9,853 nt of DNA from Bacillaceae bacterium (lineage in GTDB: Bacteria > Bacillota > Bacilli > Bacillales_A > Planococcaceae): assembly GCA_030149685.1 (NCBI GenBank), contig JASLGI010000017.1:1-9853 (forward strand), given 5' to 3'. The translations under genes and the position numbers were made by a program. Of this stretch, positions 4,048 to 9,853 are shown piece after piece (position 1 is the stretch's first letter; each line of letters starts with the position of its first letter). The notes below the pieces were generated by a model that had not been told where the DNA came from, searched no databases, and worked only from the letters and a program-made list of their open reading frames with translations.

Positions 4048-6045
4048 ATGGAGCATCATGAACAGTCTAAAAAACGATTTCGCTTAGAAATTGAAGGATT
4101 ACGAGCGCTCGCAGCGGTATTAGTCGCCGTTTATCATATTTGGTTTAATCGTGTGTCAGGGGGCGTCGACGTTTTCTTCGTCGTCTCCGGTTTTTTAATT
4201 ACGACGTCAATTTTATCGATGTACCGAAGAAATGGTAAAATTCTTATTTTTTCATACATCTTAAAGTTGTTGAAGCGGTTAATTCCTACTGCGTGGACAG
4301 TAGCGCTCATTACATTTATTGTTAGTTTATTGATTTTGCCCGCCTTTTTAAAAGAGCAATTGTACGATGAAGTCATTGCTTCTTTATTTTATTTTGAAAA
4401 CTGGCGTTTAGCGTGGGATGCAGTAGATTATTTAGCACAAAACAATGAAGCATCTCCCTTTCAACATTATTGGGCATTGAGCATTCAGTTTCAATTTTAT
4501 ATCATTTGGTTGATTTTATTTTTCATCAGTTACTTACTCATGAAATGGTTCCGTCGCCGTTCGATTCGACCGATCGTATTAACGATGATCGTTGTCGTCG
4601 TGATCGTATCACTCGGTTATTCCATTTACTTTACGGCTATCGATCAGCCGGTGGCGTATTACCATACGTTGACACGGGTTTGGGAGTTTGGTGTCGGTGG
4701 AATATTAGCATTTGTTTTACACCGTATTGAACTGTCACACCGACCAGCATTTCTTGCAGGGTGGCTCGGGGTGATCGGCCTATTATTAGTCGGAATCGTA
4801 TTACAAGTGTCAACAGTCTTTCCGGGATATGCTGCACTTTGGCATGTACTTAGTGCGGTACTCATTTTATTTGCAGGAAATCAAGGCGGAAAATATAGTG
4901 CGTATCGTTTATTAAGTTCGAAACCACTCGTATCGTTCGGTCAAATCTCATATGCGTTTTACTTATGGCATTGGCCGTTACTTATTTTTTATTACGCACT
5001 TACTGAACGAACAGAAGCGACATTTATCGGCGGATTATTCATTTTACTTCTTGCAGCACTTCTTTCTTATCTTACGATTTATGGTATCGAAAGACCGCTG
5101 CGCCAACTGTCATTCAAACGCTCCGTCTCAGCGACAATCATTGCAACATTGAGTATCGTTTTAGTCGTCAGTCTTACCTTTTTCAAAGAGAAAGAGTTAT
5201 CGCTCGATGAATTAAATATTTCAGATGAACATCCAGGAGCAAGCGTCGTCCTTCTTGACCGAGAACCATCGTATCAAGAATTACCGATTCCATCATTAGA
5301 TATCGCAGCAATCGATCGCTCAGACATTTACGAAGATCAATGCATTAACATGGACGTCGACCTCGATGCGAGGAGTTGTGATTATGGAGAAACAGAAAAC
5401 TACGATGCAACGATTGCCCTCGTTGGAGGATCACACTCTGCCCATTGGCAACCGATGTTAGATGAAATCGGCAAAGCGAACAACATCCGTATTCAAACAT
5501 ACTTAAAAGGACGTTGCCGCTTTTCAACGACAGACGTTCTTGATTGGACACCTTGTGAAACATGGATGGACAATGTATTAGTAGCATTGGAAGAAGACCC
5601 ACCGGATGTCGTCTTTACAGTCGGAGACATTAGTGTCATCGACTATAAAGAAGTGCCTAAAGGGTATATCGAAGCGTGGAACCGATTAGAAAAAGCGAAT
5701 ATTCCTCTCATATTAATGCGCGACACGCCGCGTTACCCAGAGCATGTCGTCCACTGTTTAGATGCAAATGATGGAAATCGTGACGCATGTAAAGTGAAAC
5801 GAAGCGACACGTTATTAGATGTCGGCGCAATGGAACAGATTGAATTACCACCAAACGTTGTTAAAACACTCGACGTCACTGATGTATTTTGTGACGATGA
5901 CGATTGTTACCCCGTCGTTGGAAATATGATTACTCATTTTGACAAAAACCATATTAGCGCAACATTTTCTCGTTCATTTGCACCTGTACTTGAAAAAGAT
6001 ATTCTCGAAGCGGTTCGAGAAGCGAAAAAATATCGCGCAAAATAA
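4048..6045 (+). CDS. OatA-like membrane O-acyltransferase with C-terminal SGNH domain
   Basis: This 665-residue protein joins an acyltransferase_3 membrane domain to an extracytoplasmic SGNH/GDSL-type domain, as in OatA and YrhL. Such proteins move acetyl groups across the membrane and onto peptidoglycan or other surface polymers; the acceptor here is unknown. Residues 1-380 hold about ten to eleven membrane segments. The conserved histidine is H30 in EGLRALAAVLVAVYHIWF, with GGVDVFFVVSGFLIT (38-52) and FYLWHWPLL (304-312). The SGNH part spans about 430-665. Its nucleophile block reads VGGSHSAHW (459-467, serine S462) rather than the usual GDS, and the catalytic Asp/His block is D632-x-x-H635. 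Eight cysteines lie only in this outer domain. No room for its own promoter is visible after the preceding terminator. Confidence 0.9.
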   Translation: MEHHEQSKKRFRLEIEGLRALAAVLVAVYHIWFNRVSGGVDVFFVVSGFLITTSILSMYRRNGKILIFSYILKLLKRLIPTAWTVALITFIVSLLILPAFLKEQLYDEVIASLFYFENWRLAWDAVDYLAQNNEASPFQHYWALSIQFQFYIIWLILFFISYLLMKWFRRRSIRPIVLTMIVVVVIVSLGYSIYFTAIDQPVAYYHTLTRVWEFGVGGILAFVLHRIELSHRPAFLAGWLGVIGLLLVGIVLQVSTVFPGYAALWHVLSAVLILFAGNQGGKYSAYRLLSSKPLVSFGQISYAFYLWHWPLLIFYYALTERTEATFIGGLFILLLAALLSYLTIYGIERPLRQLSFKRSVSATIIATLSIVLVVSLTFFKEKELSLDELNISDEHPGASVVLLDREPSYQELPIPSLDIAAIDRSDIYEDQCINMDVDLDARSCDYGETENYDATIALVGGSHSAHWQPMLDEIGKANNIRIQTYLKGRCRFSTTDVLDWTPCETWMDNVLVALEEDPPDVVFTVGDISVIDYKEVPKGYIEAWNRLEKANIPLILMRDTPRYPEHVVHCLDANDGNRDACKVKRSDTLLDVGAMEQIELPPNVVKTLDVTDVFCDDDDCYPVVGNMITHFDKNHISATFSRSFAPVLEKDILEAVREAKKYRAK

Positions 6046-6078
6046 AAAGAAGCCCCACTTAATGTGGGCTTCTTTTTT
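6045..6078. terminator. Bidirectional terminator between acyltransferase and purU
   Basis: AAAGAAG plus CCCAC (6046-6058, with C6053 bulged) pairs with GTGGGCTTCTTT (6064-6075) around the loop TTAAT. A T-run to 6078 follows for rightward transcription, and the A-rich left side (6041-6048) gives the T-run for leftward transcription. Only 31 bases separate the two converging stop codons, so this hairpin must serve both genes. The purU stop lies in the T-run. Confidence 0.9.
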
Positions 6079-6985
6079 AATGGAAGACGATCGTTTTATT
6101 GCCGTGAACGATAATACGGTCTTCTAAATGCCATTTGACGGCACGAGCGAGCACGCGACGTTCAATTTGTTGACCGAGCTTTTTCAAGTCATTGACTGAA
6201 TCGCGGTGGTCGACACGTTCAATGTCTTGTTCGATAATCGGACCTTCGTCTAAATCATTCGTCACATAGTGACTCGTTGCACCGATTAATTTGACACCAC
6301 GGGCATGTGCACGCTCATAAGGGTGAGCTCCGATAAATGCCGGTAAGAAAGAGTGATGAATATTAATAATGCGGTTTTTGAAATGATCGACGAAGTTCGG
6401 CGTTAAAATTTGCATGTAACGTGCGAGAATTAAAACGTCTACTTCGTATTCATCCATTAATTCGATCTGTTTTGCTTCTACTTCTTCTCGAATATCTTTA
6501 TTTGCTGGAATGTAGTGATATGGAATGTTTAATGGTTCGACAAGCTCGCAAGCATCCGGGTGGTTACTAATGACGCACGCGATATCCATATTTAAATCGG
6601 CATTTTGCCATTCCCAAAGTAATTCCATTAAACAGTGTGTCTCTTTCGAAACGAAAATCGCTGCTTTTTTACGTTCGCTTCCATAAGCGAAACGGTAACT
6701 CATGTCGTACATTTCAGCGATTTCTTTAAATTGCTCTTCCATTTTTGGAACGTGTTGTTGTAAATCGTCCCGGTGGAATTCGATACGCAAGAAAAATGTA
6801 CCATTTTCAGGGTCGCTTGAATATTGGCTCGACTCAATAATATTCGCTTCATTATTATGTAAAAACGTCGACACTTGAGAAACGATTCCTGGGCGGTCTA
6901 AACAACGGACGAGTAAACGTCCACGATTTTTATATTTCTCCATACGTTCTTCTGCTTTTTGTTGTACTTTTTCAAAAATAGCCAC
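6077..6985 (-). CDS. purU: Formyltetrahydrofolate deformylase
   Basis: PurU hydrolyses 10-formyltetrahydrofolate to tetrahydrofolate and formate in the cytoplasm, balancing one-carbon units between purine synthesis and the glycine/methionine pathways. The 302-residue protein has the normal two-domain layout. An N-terminal ACT-type domain spans about 22-100 (LLVRCLDRPGIVSQVSTF from 24). A formyltransferase-like catalytic domain spans about 105-302. Catalytic residues are N208 and H210 in INIHHSFLPAF and D246 in LDEGPII, matching the Asn/His/Asp set of the related PurN enzymes. The start codon is GTG at 6985, with AGGAG eight bases upstream (6998-6994). It is divergent from pcp and converges on the acyltransferase. 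No purine riboswitch or PurR box was seen. Confidence 0.95.
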   Translation of the reverse strand: MAIFEKVQQKAEERMEKYKNRGRLLVRCLDRPGIVSQVSTFLHNNEANIIESSQYSSDPENGTFFLRIEFHRDDLQQHVPKMEEQFKEIAEMYDMSYRFAYGSERKKAAIFVSKETHCLMELLWEWQNADLNMDIACVISNHPDACELVEPLNIPYHYIPANKDIREEVEAKQIELMDEYEVDVLILARYMQILTPNFVDHFKNRIINIHHSFLPAFIGAHPYERAHARGVKLIGATSHYVTNDLDEGPIIEQDIERVDHRDSVNDLKKLGQQIERRVLARAVKWHLEDRIIVHGNKTIVFH

Positions 6986-6993
6986 AAAAATCT

Positions 6994-7000
6994 CTCCTTT
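6994..7000 (-). promoter_or_regulatory. Ribosome binding site fixing the GTG start of purU
   Basis: AAAGGAG on the minus strand ends eight bases before GTG at 6985-6983. The first internal ATG (Met15) has no comparable site, so the GTG start is preferred. Confidence 0.8.
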
Positions 7001-7011
7001 ATAATTAATCC

Positions 7012-7053
7012 ATTCTTTTTAAAGAATCATCAGTTTTCAAAAACTTAATTATA
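7012..7053 (-). promoter_or_regulatory. Candidate purU promoter region
   Basis: A perfect minus-strand -10, TATAAT, lies at 7053-7048 but lacks a good -35 box. An alternative is TTGAAA (7040-7035), 17 bases, AAGAAT (7017-7012), which would give a very short leader. A perfect inverted repeat, ATTCTTT-TT-AAAGAAT (7012-7027), lies in the same spot. I cannot choose between the two. Confidence 0.3.
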
Positions 7054-7062
7054 CACTATATT
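7034..7062 (+). promoter_or_regulatory. pcp: Candidate promoter for pcp and the genes after it
   Basis: TTTTCA (7034-7039), 17 bases, TATATT (7057-7062). The -35 box matches the consensus at four positions and the -10 at five. The expected start is near 7069, giving a leader of about 30 bases. It overlaps the candidate leftward purU promoter, so the two may compete. Confidence 0.45.
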
Positions 7063-7098
7063 GAATAAAGAGTCTAACAGATAGAAAGGAAGAAAAAG

Positions 7099-7695
7099 AT
7101 GAAAGTATTACTGACAGGTTTTGAACCATTTTTAGATTATCCATTAAATCCGACGAAAGAAGTTGTCGAACAGATCGCAAAAGAAGGAGTAGACGGATTA
7201 ACGATCATTCCAGAAATTTTACCGGTCGATTTTGATGCATCTGGTCCGTTATTAAAACAACATATTGAAACGTATGCACCTGATGTCGTCATTATGTTAG
7301 GACTAGCAGGCGGCCGCTATAAAATTACACCGGAACGAATTGCCATCAATGCGAAAGATGGGGCGAAAGATAATTCAGGTAATGCGCCGCAAGACGAGCC
7401 GATTGAAGAAGGGGCTCCTGATGGATTGTTTGCGACAGTACCGATTCGTTCGATGGTCGATCGCATGCTCGAGCATCAGCTACCAGCAGCGATTTCGAAT
7501 ACAGCAGGTACATATCTTTGCAACAATATGATGTATGTCGCACTGAATGAAGCGCGAAAGAAAAACGATGCCTTCCGTGCAGGGTTTATCCATATTCCAG
7601 CTTCGCATGAATTAGCGATTCAACATGGGAAAATACCGAGCTGGTCACTAGACGATTTAACGAAAGGGATTCGTCTCTGTTTAGAAACGTTGTAA
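7099..7695 (+). CDS. pcp: Pyroglutamyl-peptidase I (pyrrolidone-carboxylate peptidase)
   Basis: This cysteine peptidase of family C15 removes N-terminal pyroglutamate from peptides in the cytoplasm, helping peptide recycling. The 198-residue length is slightly short of the usual 200-215. The opening LLTGFEPFLDYPLNPTKEV is characteristic. The catalytic triad is E79 (ITPERIAIN), C141 (SNTAGTYLCNNMMY) and H165 (GFIHIP), at the spacing of the Bacillus enzymes. AAAGGAAG (7085-7092) lies six bases before the ATG. It begins a rightward run of four genes with no terminator seen between them, though the reason to group it with a lipoprotein and ribokinase is not obvious. Confidence 0.96.
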   Translation: MKVLLTGFEPFLDYPLNPTKEVVEQIAKEGVDGLTIIPEILPVDFDASGPLLKQHIETYAPDVVIMLGLAGGRYKITPERIAINAKDGAKDNSGNAPQDEPIEEGAPDGLFATVPIRSMVDRMLEHQLPAAISNTAGTYLCNNMMYVALNEARKKNDAFRAGFIHIPASHELAIQHGKIPSWSLDDLTKGIRLCLETL

Positions 7696-7762
7696 CGGGG
7701 AAAAATTACGAGAAGAGAGACGTTCGTACAATGAGCGGATCGCTGAGAGAAAGAAGGACGAG

Positions 7763-8614
7763 ATGAAAAAGATAGCAGTCATTGTCAGTTGTTTGACAAT
7801 TATCCTATTAAGCGGTTGTATGGTGCCGAAAAATTATGAAGAAGGGATGCAACGAGGAGTCGAAGCTTTTCTCGACGAACAATATAAAGAGGCAGAAAAA
7901 CAGTTTGCCCGCGCACATTTTGCAAAAGAAACAGAAGAAAGTAATGCATGGCTTCAGTTGATGCAACAGTGGAGCGATATAGAGAAAGCGAAGGAAATGA
8001 ACGACTGGTCGTCTGTAGAAGAAAAAAGAAAGCATCTTGAAAAGAAGAAAGCACAATTTTCGTCAAAAGATTGGACGATCATCGAGCGCCAATTACAAAA
8101 GTATGATGAACAATTAGTAGAAGAAAAAGAAGAAGACCTCACGTGGCAGCAGACGAAAGAAGCGGTCGATGCGTTGATAGAAGAAGGGGCGTTCAATCAA
8201 GCGAAAGAGCGATTACAAGCAGTACGCTCAACATTGACGGATGAAACACTTATCGAAAAGGTCGATCAACTCCTCGTCAATATAGAAGCAAAAGAGCTTC
8301 AACAATCAGTGAAACGAGAGAAACAACAATCTGCACCGAAACAAACACCTGTAGCGCAAGAGACGAAAAAAACGTGGACAGAAGATGAGGTCATTCAATT
8401 CGTCATGCGCGCAGAAGGTTTATCACCTCCTCACCCTGAGTACGGCGGAGGAAACACGTTGATGGTAGAAAGAAAAGAAGGAGAAAATTGGTATTTAGTA
8501 GGTTATGCGATCAACGATATTCAACCAGGAGGAATCGCTCACGGAACACCGATCGGCACGTATCGTTTTCACGAATCGACAAAAAGTGTCGAATTTTTAG
8601 GGTCTAGTTATTAA
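7763..8614 (+). CDS. Lipoprotein with TPR-like helices and a C-terminal domain of unknown function
   Basis: I do not recognise this 283-residue protein beyond its export signal. The N-terminus MKKIAVIVSCLTIILLSGC is a lipoprotein signal peptide with lipobox LSGC, so C19 should be lipidated and the protein held on the outer face of the membrane. Residues 28-65 look like a tetratricopeptide-type helical pair (GVEAFLDEQYKEAEKQFARA). A highly charged Lys/Glu-rich helical stretch runs to about 190, with a second TPR-like helix near 131-156. A polar linker (about 183-204) leads to a compact C-terminal part (205-283) containing VGYAINDIQPGGIAHGTPIG. The ribosome binding site is a modest AAGGA (7754-7758). 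It lies 67 bases after pcp and just before rbsK, whose Shine-Dalgarno overlaps its stop, so the two are probably cotranscribed. Confidence 0.85.
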   Translation: MKKIAVIVSCLTIILLSGCMVPKNYEEGMQRGVEAFLDEQYKEAEKQFARAHFAKETEESNAWLQLMQQWSDIEKAKEMNDWSSVEEKRKHLEKKKAQFSSKDWTIIERQLQKYDEQLVEEKEEDLTWQQTKEAVDALIEEGAFNQAKERLQAVRSTLTDETLIEKVDQLLVNIEAKELQQSVKREKQQSAPKQTPVAQETKKTWTEDEVIQFVMRAEGLSPPHPEYGGGNTLMVERKEGENWYLVGYAINDIQPGGIAHGTPIGTYRFHESTKSVEFLGSSY

Positions 8615-8619
8615 GGAGG
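8613..8619 (+). promoter_or_regulatory. Ribosome binding site of rbsK overlapping the preceding stop codon
   Basis: AAGGAGG shares its first two bases with the TAA of the lipoprotein gene. It is four bases from the ATG at 8624 and seven from the ATG at 8627. The second spacing is closer to optimal, so 8627 is preferred, though the 8624 start adds only one Met. Confidence 0.7.
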
Positions 8620-8626
8620 GAGAATG

Positions 8627-9490
8627 ATGAAAAAAATTGCAGTCATTGGCAGTGTCAATATGGATTTGTTTTTAGAGTCATCCCGCATTCCAGAAGAAGG
8701 AGAGACGTTGCAAGGGGAACGGTTTTTCACAGCATGTGGTGGAAAAGGGGCGAATCAAGCAATTGCAGCAAGTAAGCTCGGAGGCGATGTGACATTTTTT
8801 GGAGCAGTCGGTCAAGATGAATACGGGCGATCGTTAATAGACAATTTTACGACATATGGCGTTTCTGTCAAACATGTTGAAACAACGATGAAAGAAACAG
8901 GTATTGCATTCGTTCAATTGACAGAAGGAGTGAATCGGATCACAATCGTTCCTGGAGCGAATGAAGAAGTCGCACTCCCATCAAAAGAAGTGTTGAATAC
9001 ATTTGATTTGATCGTCTTGCAGTTAGAGATCCCGTTAGCAATCGTCACAGCGGTCATTGAGCAAGCGTATGAGTTAAAAAAGACAATTATTCTCGATCCG
9101 GCACCTGCTCGTCCGCTCGAGCGTGAACTTTTAGAAAAAGTGACGTATTTACTCCCAAATGAAGTAGAATATAAAGAGCTCCTTCAAACAGAAGAAGCGT
9201 TCGATGTCGCAGCGGGACGATATCGAGAGAAGTTGATCATTACTCGAGGAAGTAAAGGGGTTAGTTATACCGATGGAAAAGGCGTGTTTCATACGATACC
9301 CCCGCATCGCGTACAAGTTGAAGATACGACAGGTGCAGGGGATACGTTCGCTGGTGCATTTGCGGTCGCATTAGCTGAAGGAAATCAATTGGATGAAGCT
9401 TTACAATTTGCCAATCGCGCTGCGGCACTTGCGACGACGAAAAAAGGGGCGCAAACCGGTATGCCGACTCGAGAAGAAATGGAAAGGTGA
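8627..9490 (+). CDS. rbsK: Ribokinase (PfkB family)
   Basis: Ribokinase phosphorylates D-ribose to ribose-5-phosphate with ATP in the cytoplasm, feeding the pentose phosphate pathway. The 287-residue protein is the normal length. It carries the sugar-binding start GSVNMD (residues 8-13), the first PfkB signature GGKGANQA (38-45), and the second signature DTTGAGDTFAGAF (233-245), whose D239 is the catalytic base. The tail motif KKGAQTGMP (273-281) is typical of ribokinases rather than fructokinases. No ribose transporter, rbsD or RbsR gene lies nearby, so it may act on ribose from nucleoside salvage or on another pentose. It sits 12 bases after the lipoprotein gene and four bases before the next gene. 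Confidence 0.92.
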   Translation: MKKIAVIGSVNMDLFLESSRIPEEGETLQGERFFTACGGKGANQAIAASKLGGDVTFFGAVGQDEYGRSLIDNFTTYGVSVKHVETTMKETGIAFVQLTEGVNRITIVPGANEEVALPSKEVLNTFDLIVLQLEIPLAIVTAVIEQAYELKKTIILDPAPARPLERELLEKVTYLLPNEVEYKELLQTEEAFDVAAGRYREKLIITRGSKGVSYTDGKGVFHTIPPHRVQVEDTTGAGDTFAGAFAVALAEGNQLDEALQFANRAAALATTKKGAQTGMPTREEMER

Positions 9491-9494
9491 CACA

Positions 9495-9853
9495 ATGGAA
9501 ATACGTATCGAAGTAGCAGAACAATACAATGTACACACATTACAAGAAGAAGCGAGCGTTTATTTACTCGACCAAGAAACGTATTTAATGTTTACGAGTG
9601 AAGCGATTGGGCGAGAGCTTGAAGCATTGAGTCAAGTCGTTTTAGAACTGCTCGTCACAGGAGAACGTCAAACATTTGTAACTGCCGATGAAGCGTTTGA
9701 GTTATTACTGACACTCGACGATGGTGAGTTAATGATAACGAGCCGTAATCGCTTCATGGAAAGAGATGAGTGGGCAATTGACGTCCCATTATTTGAATTT
9801 ATCGAAGCGTATGCAGTCGGAGCGATTCGTTTCGTCAATTTAGTTGAAGAAGT
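9495..9853 (+). CDS. Unrecognised protein, 5' part only
   Basis: An open frame begins at ATG 9495 and runs without a stop to the right edge, giving 119 complete codons. The ATG is four bases after the rbsK stop, and AAAGGTGA (9484-9491 region) overlapping that stop can serve as ribosome binding site, which suggests translational coupling. The visible part is acidic, has no cysteine, no signal peptide and no membrane segment, so it should be a soluble cytoplasmic protein. Alternating hydrophobic stretches (VVLELLV at 48-54, ELLLTL at 69-74) and a motif RFMERDEWAIDVPLFEF (86-102) suggest an alpha/beta fold. I recognise no family. The unbroken frame and codon use match the neighbouring genes, so it is probably real. 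Confidence 0.75.
   Translation, partial: MEIRIEVAEQYNVHTLQEEASVYLLDQETYLMFTSEAIGRELEALSQVVLELLVTGERQTFVTADEAFELLLTLDDGELMITSRNRFMERDEWAIDVPLFEFIEAYAVGAIRFVNLVEE

Noticed and set aside
6986..7098. Purine riboswitch or PurR box upstream of purU
   Set aside because: The leader is too short and AT-rich, with no recognisable aptamer core and no CGAAC-type PurBox pair.
7800..8196. Several leftward open frames opposite the lipoprotein gene
   Set aside because: Phe/Ser-rich translations are the expected complement of a Lys/Glu-rich coding strand.
9261..9536. 91-codon leftward open frame opposite the end of rbsK
   Set aside because: It runs antisense through the ribokinase ATP-binding motif and into the next gene; its composition is that of a shadow frame.
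1..9853. Mobile elements, CRISPR arrays, tRNA or rRNA genes
   Set aside because: No transposase or integrase motif, no regularly spaced repeats and no tRNA-like cloverleaf were seen on either strand.

Overview
The window reads as chromosomal DNA of a low-to-mid-GC Gram-positive bacterium of the order Bacillales. Three 60-base lines counted by hand gave about 42-48% G+C. Shine-Dalgarno sites are strong (AGGAGG, AAAGGAG), terminators are compact hairpins with T-runs, and the gene families (LysR regulator, Amidase_3, Hsp20, zf-CHY, OatA-like acyltransferase, PurU, Pcp, RbsK) are typical of Bacillaceae or Exiguobacterium-type genomes. The genus cannot be fixed from the sequence. I see no insertion sequence, phage gene, CRISPR array, tRNA or rRNA. 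No gene-free stretch exceeds 300 bases; the longest gaps are the intergenic regions near 1675-1821, 6986-7098 and 33-151.

Layout. (1) 1-1674: the first codons of a leftward gene, a divergent LysR-family regulator, and a leftward cell-wall amidase whose stop overlaps the LysR stop. (2) 1675-4019: a rightward block with Hsp20, a CHY zinc-finger protein, an NADPH-dependent FMN reductase and a nitroreductase. The genes are separated by hairpin terminators and individual promoters, and together look like a stress/redox neighbourhood. (3) 4048-6045: a large membrane O-acyltransferase with an extracytoplasmic SGNH domain. (4) 6077-6985: leftward purU, convergent with the acyltransferase across a bidirectional terminator. 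(5) 7099-9853: a rightward run without visible internal terminators: pcp, a TPR-like lipoprotein of unknown function, rbsK, and an unrecognised gene running off the right edge.

Most genes are ordinary housekeeping or accessory metabolism, and I do not see a clear undescribed multi-gene system. The most interesting signals lie in control DNA. The amidase/Hsp20 divergent spacer has a leftward promoter with perfect -35 and -10 hexamers 19 bp apart, and a perfect 17-bp palindrome fills that spacer, as in MerR-family-regulated promoters. The same palindrome lies just downstream of a sigma-B-like promoter for hsp20. A perfect -10 box sits inside the loop of the terminator-like hairpin before the nitroreductase. 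An inverted repeat is built into the coding ends of the converging LysR and amidase genes. Two genes follow a terminator so closely that they have no room for a promoter of their own.
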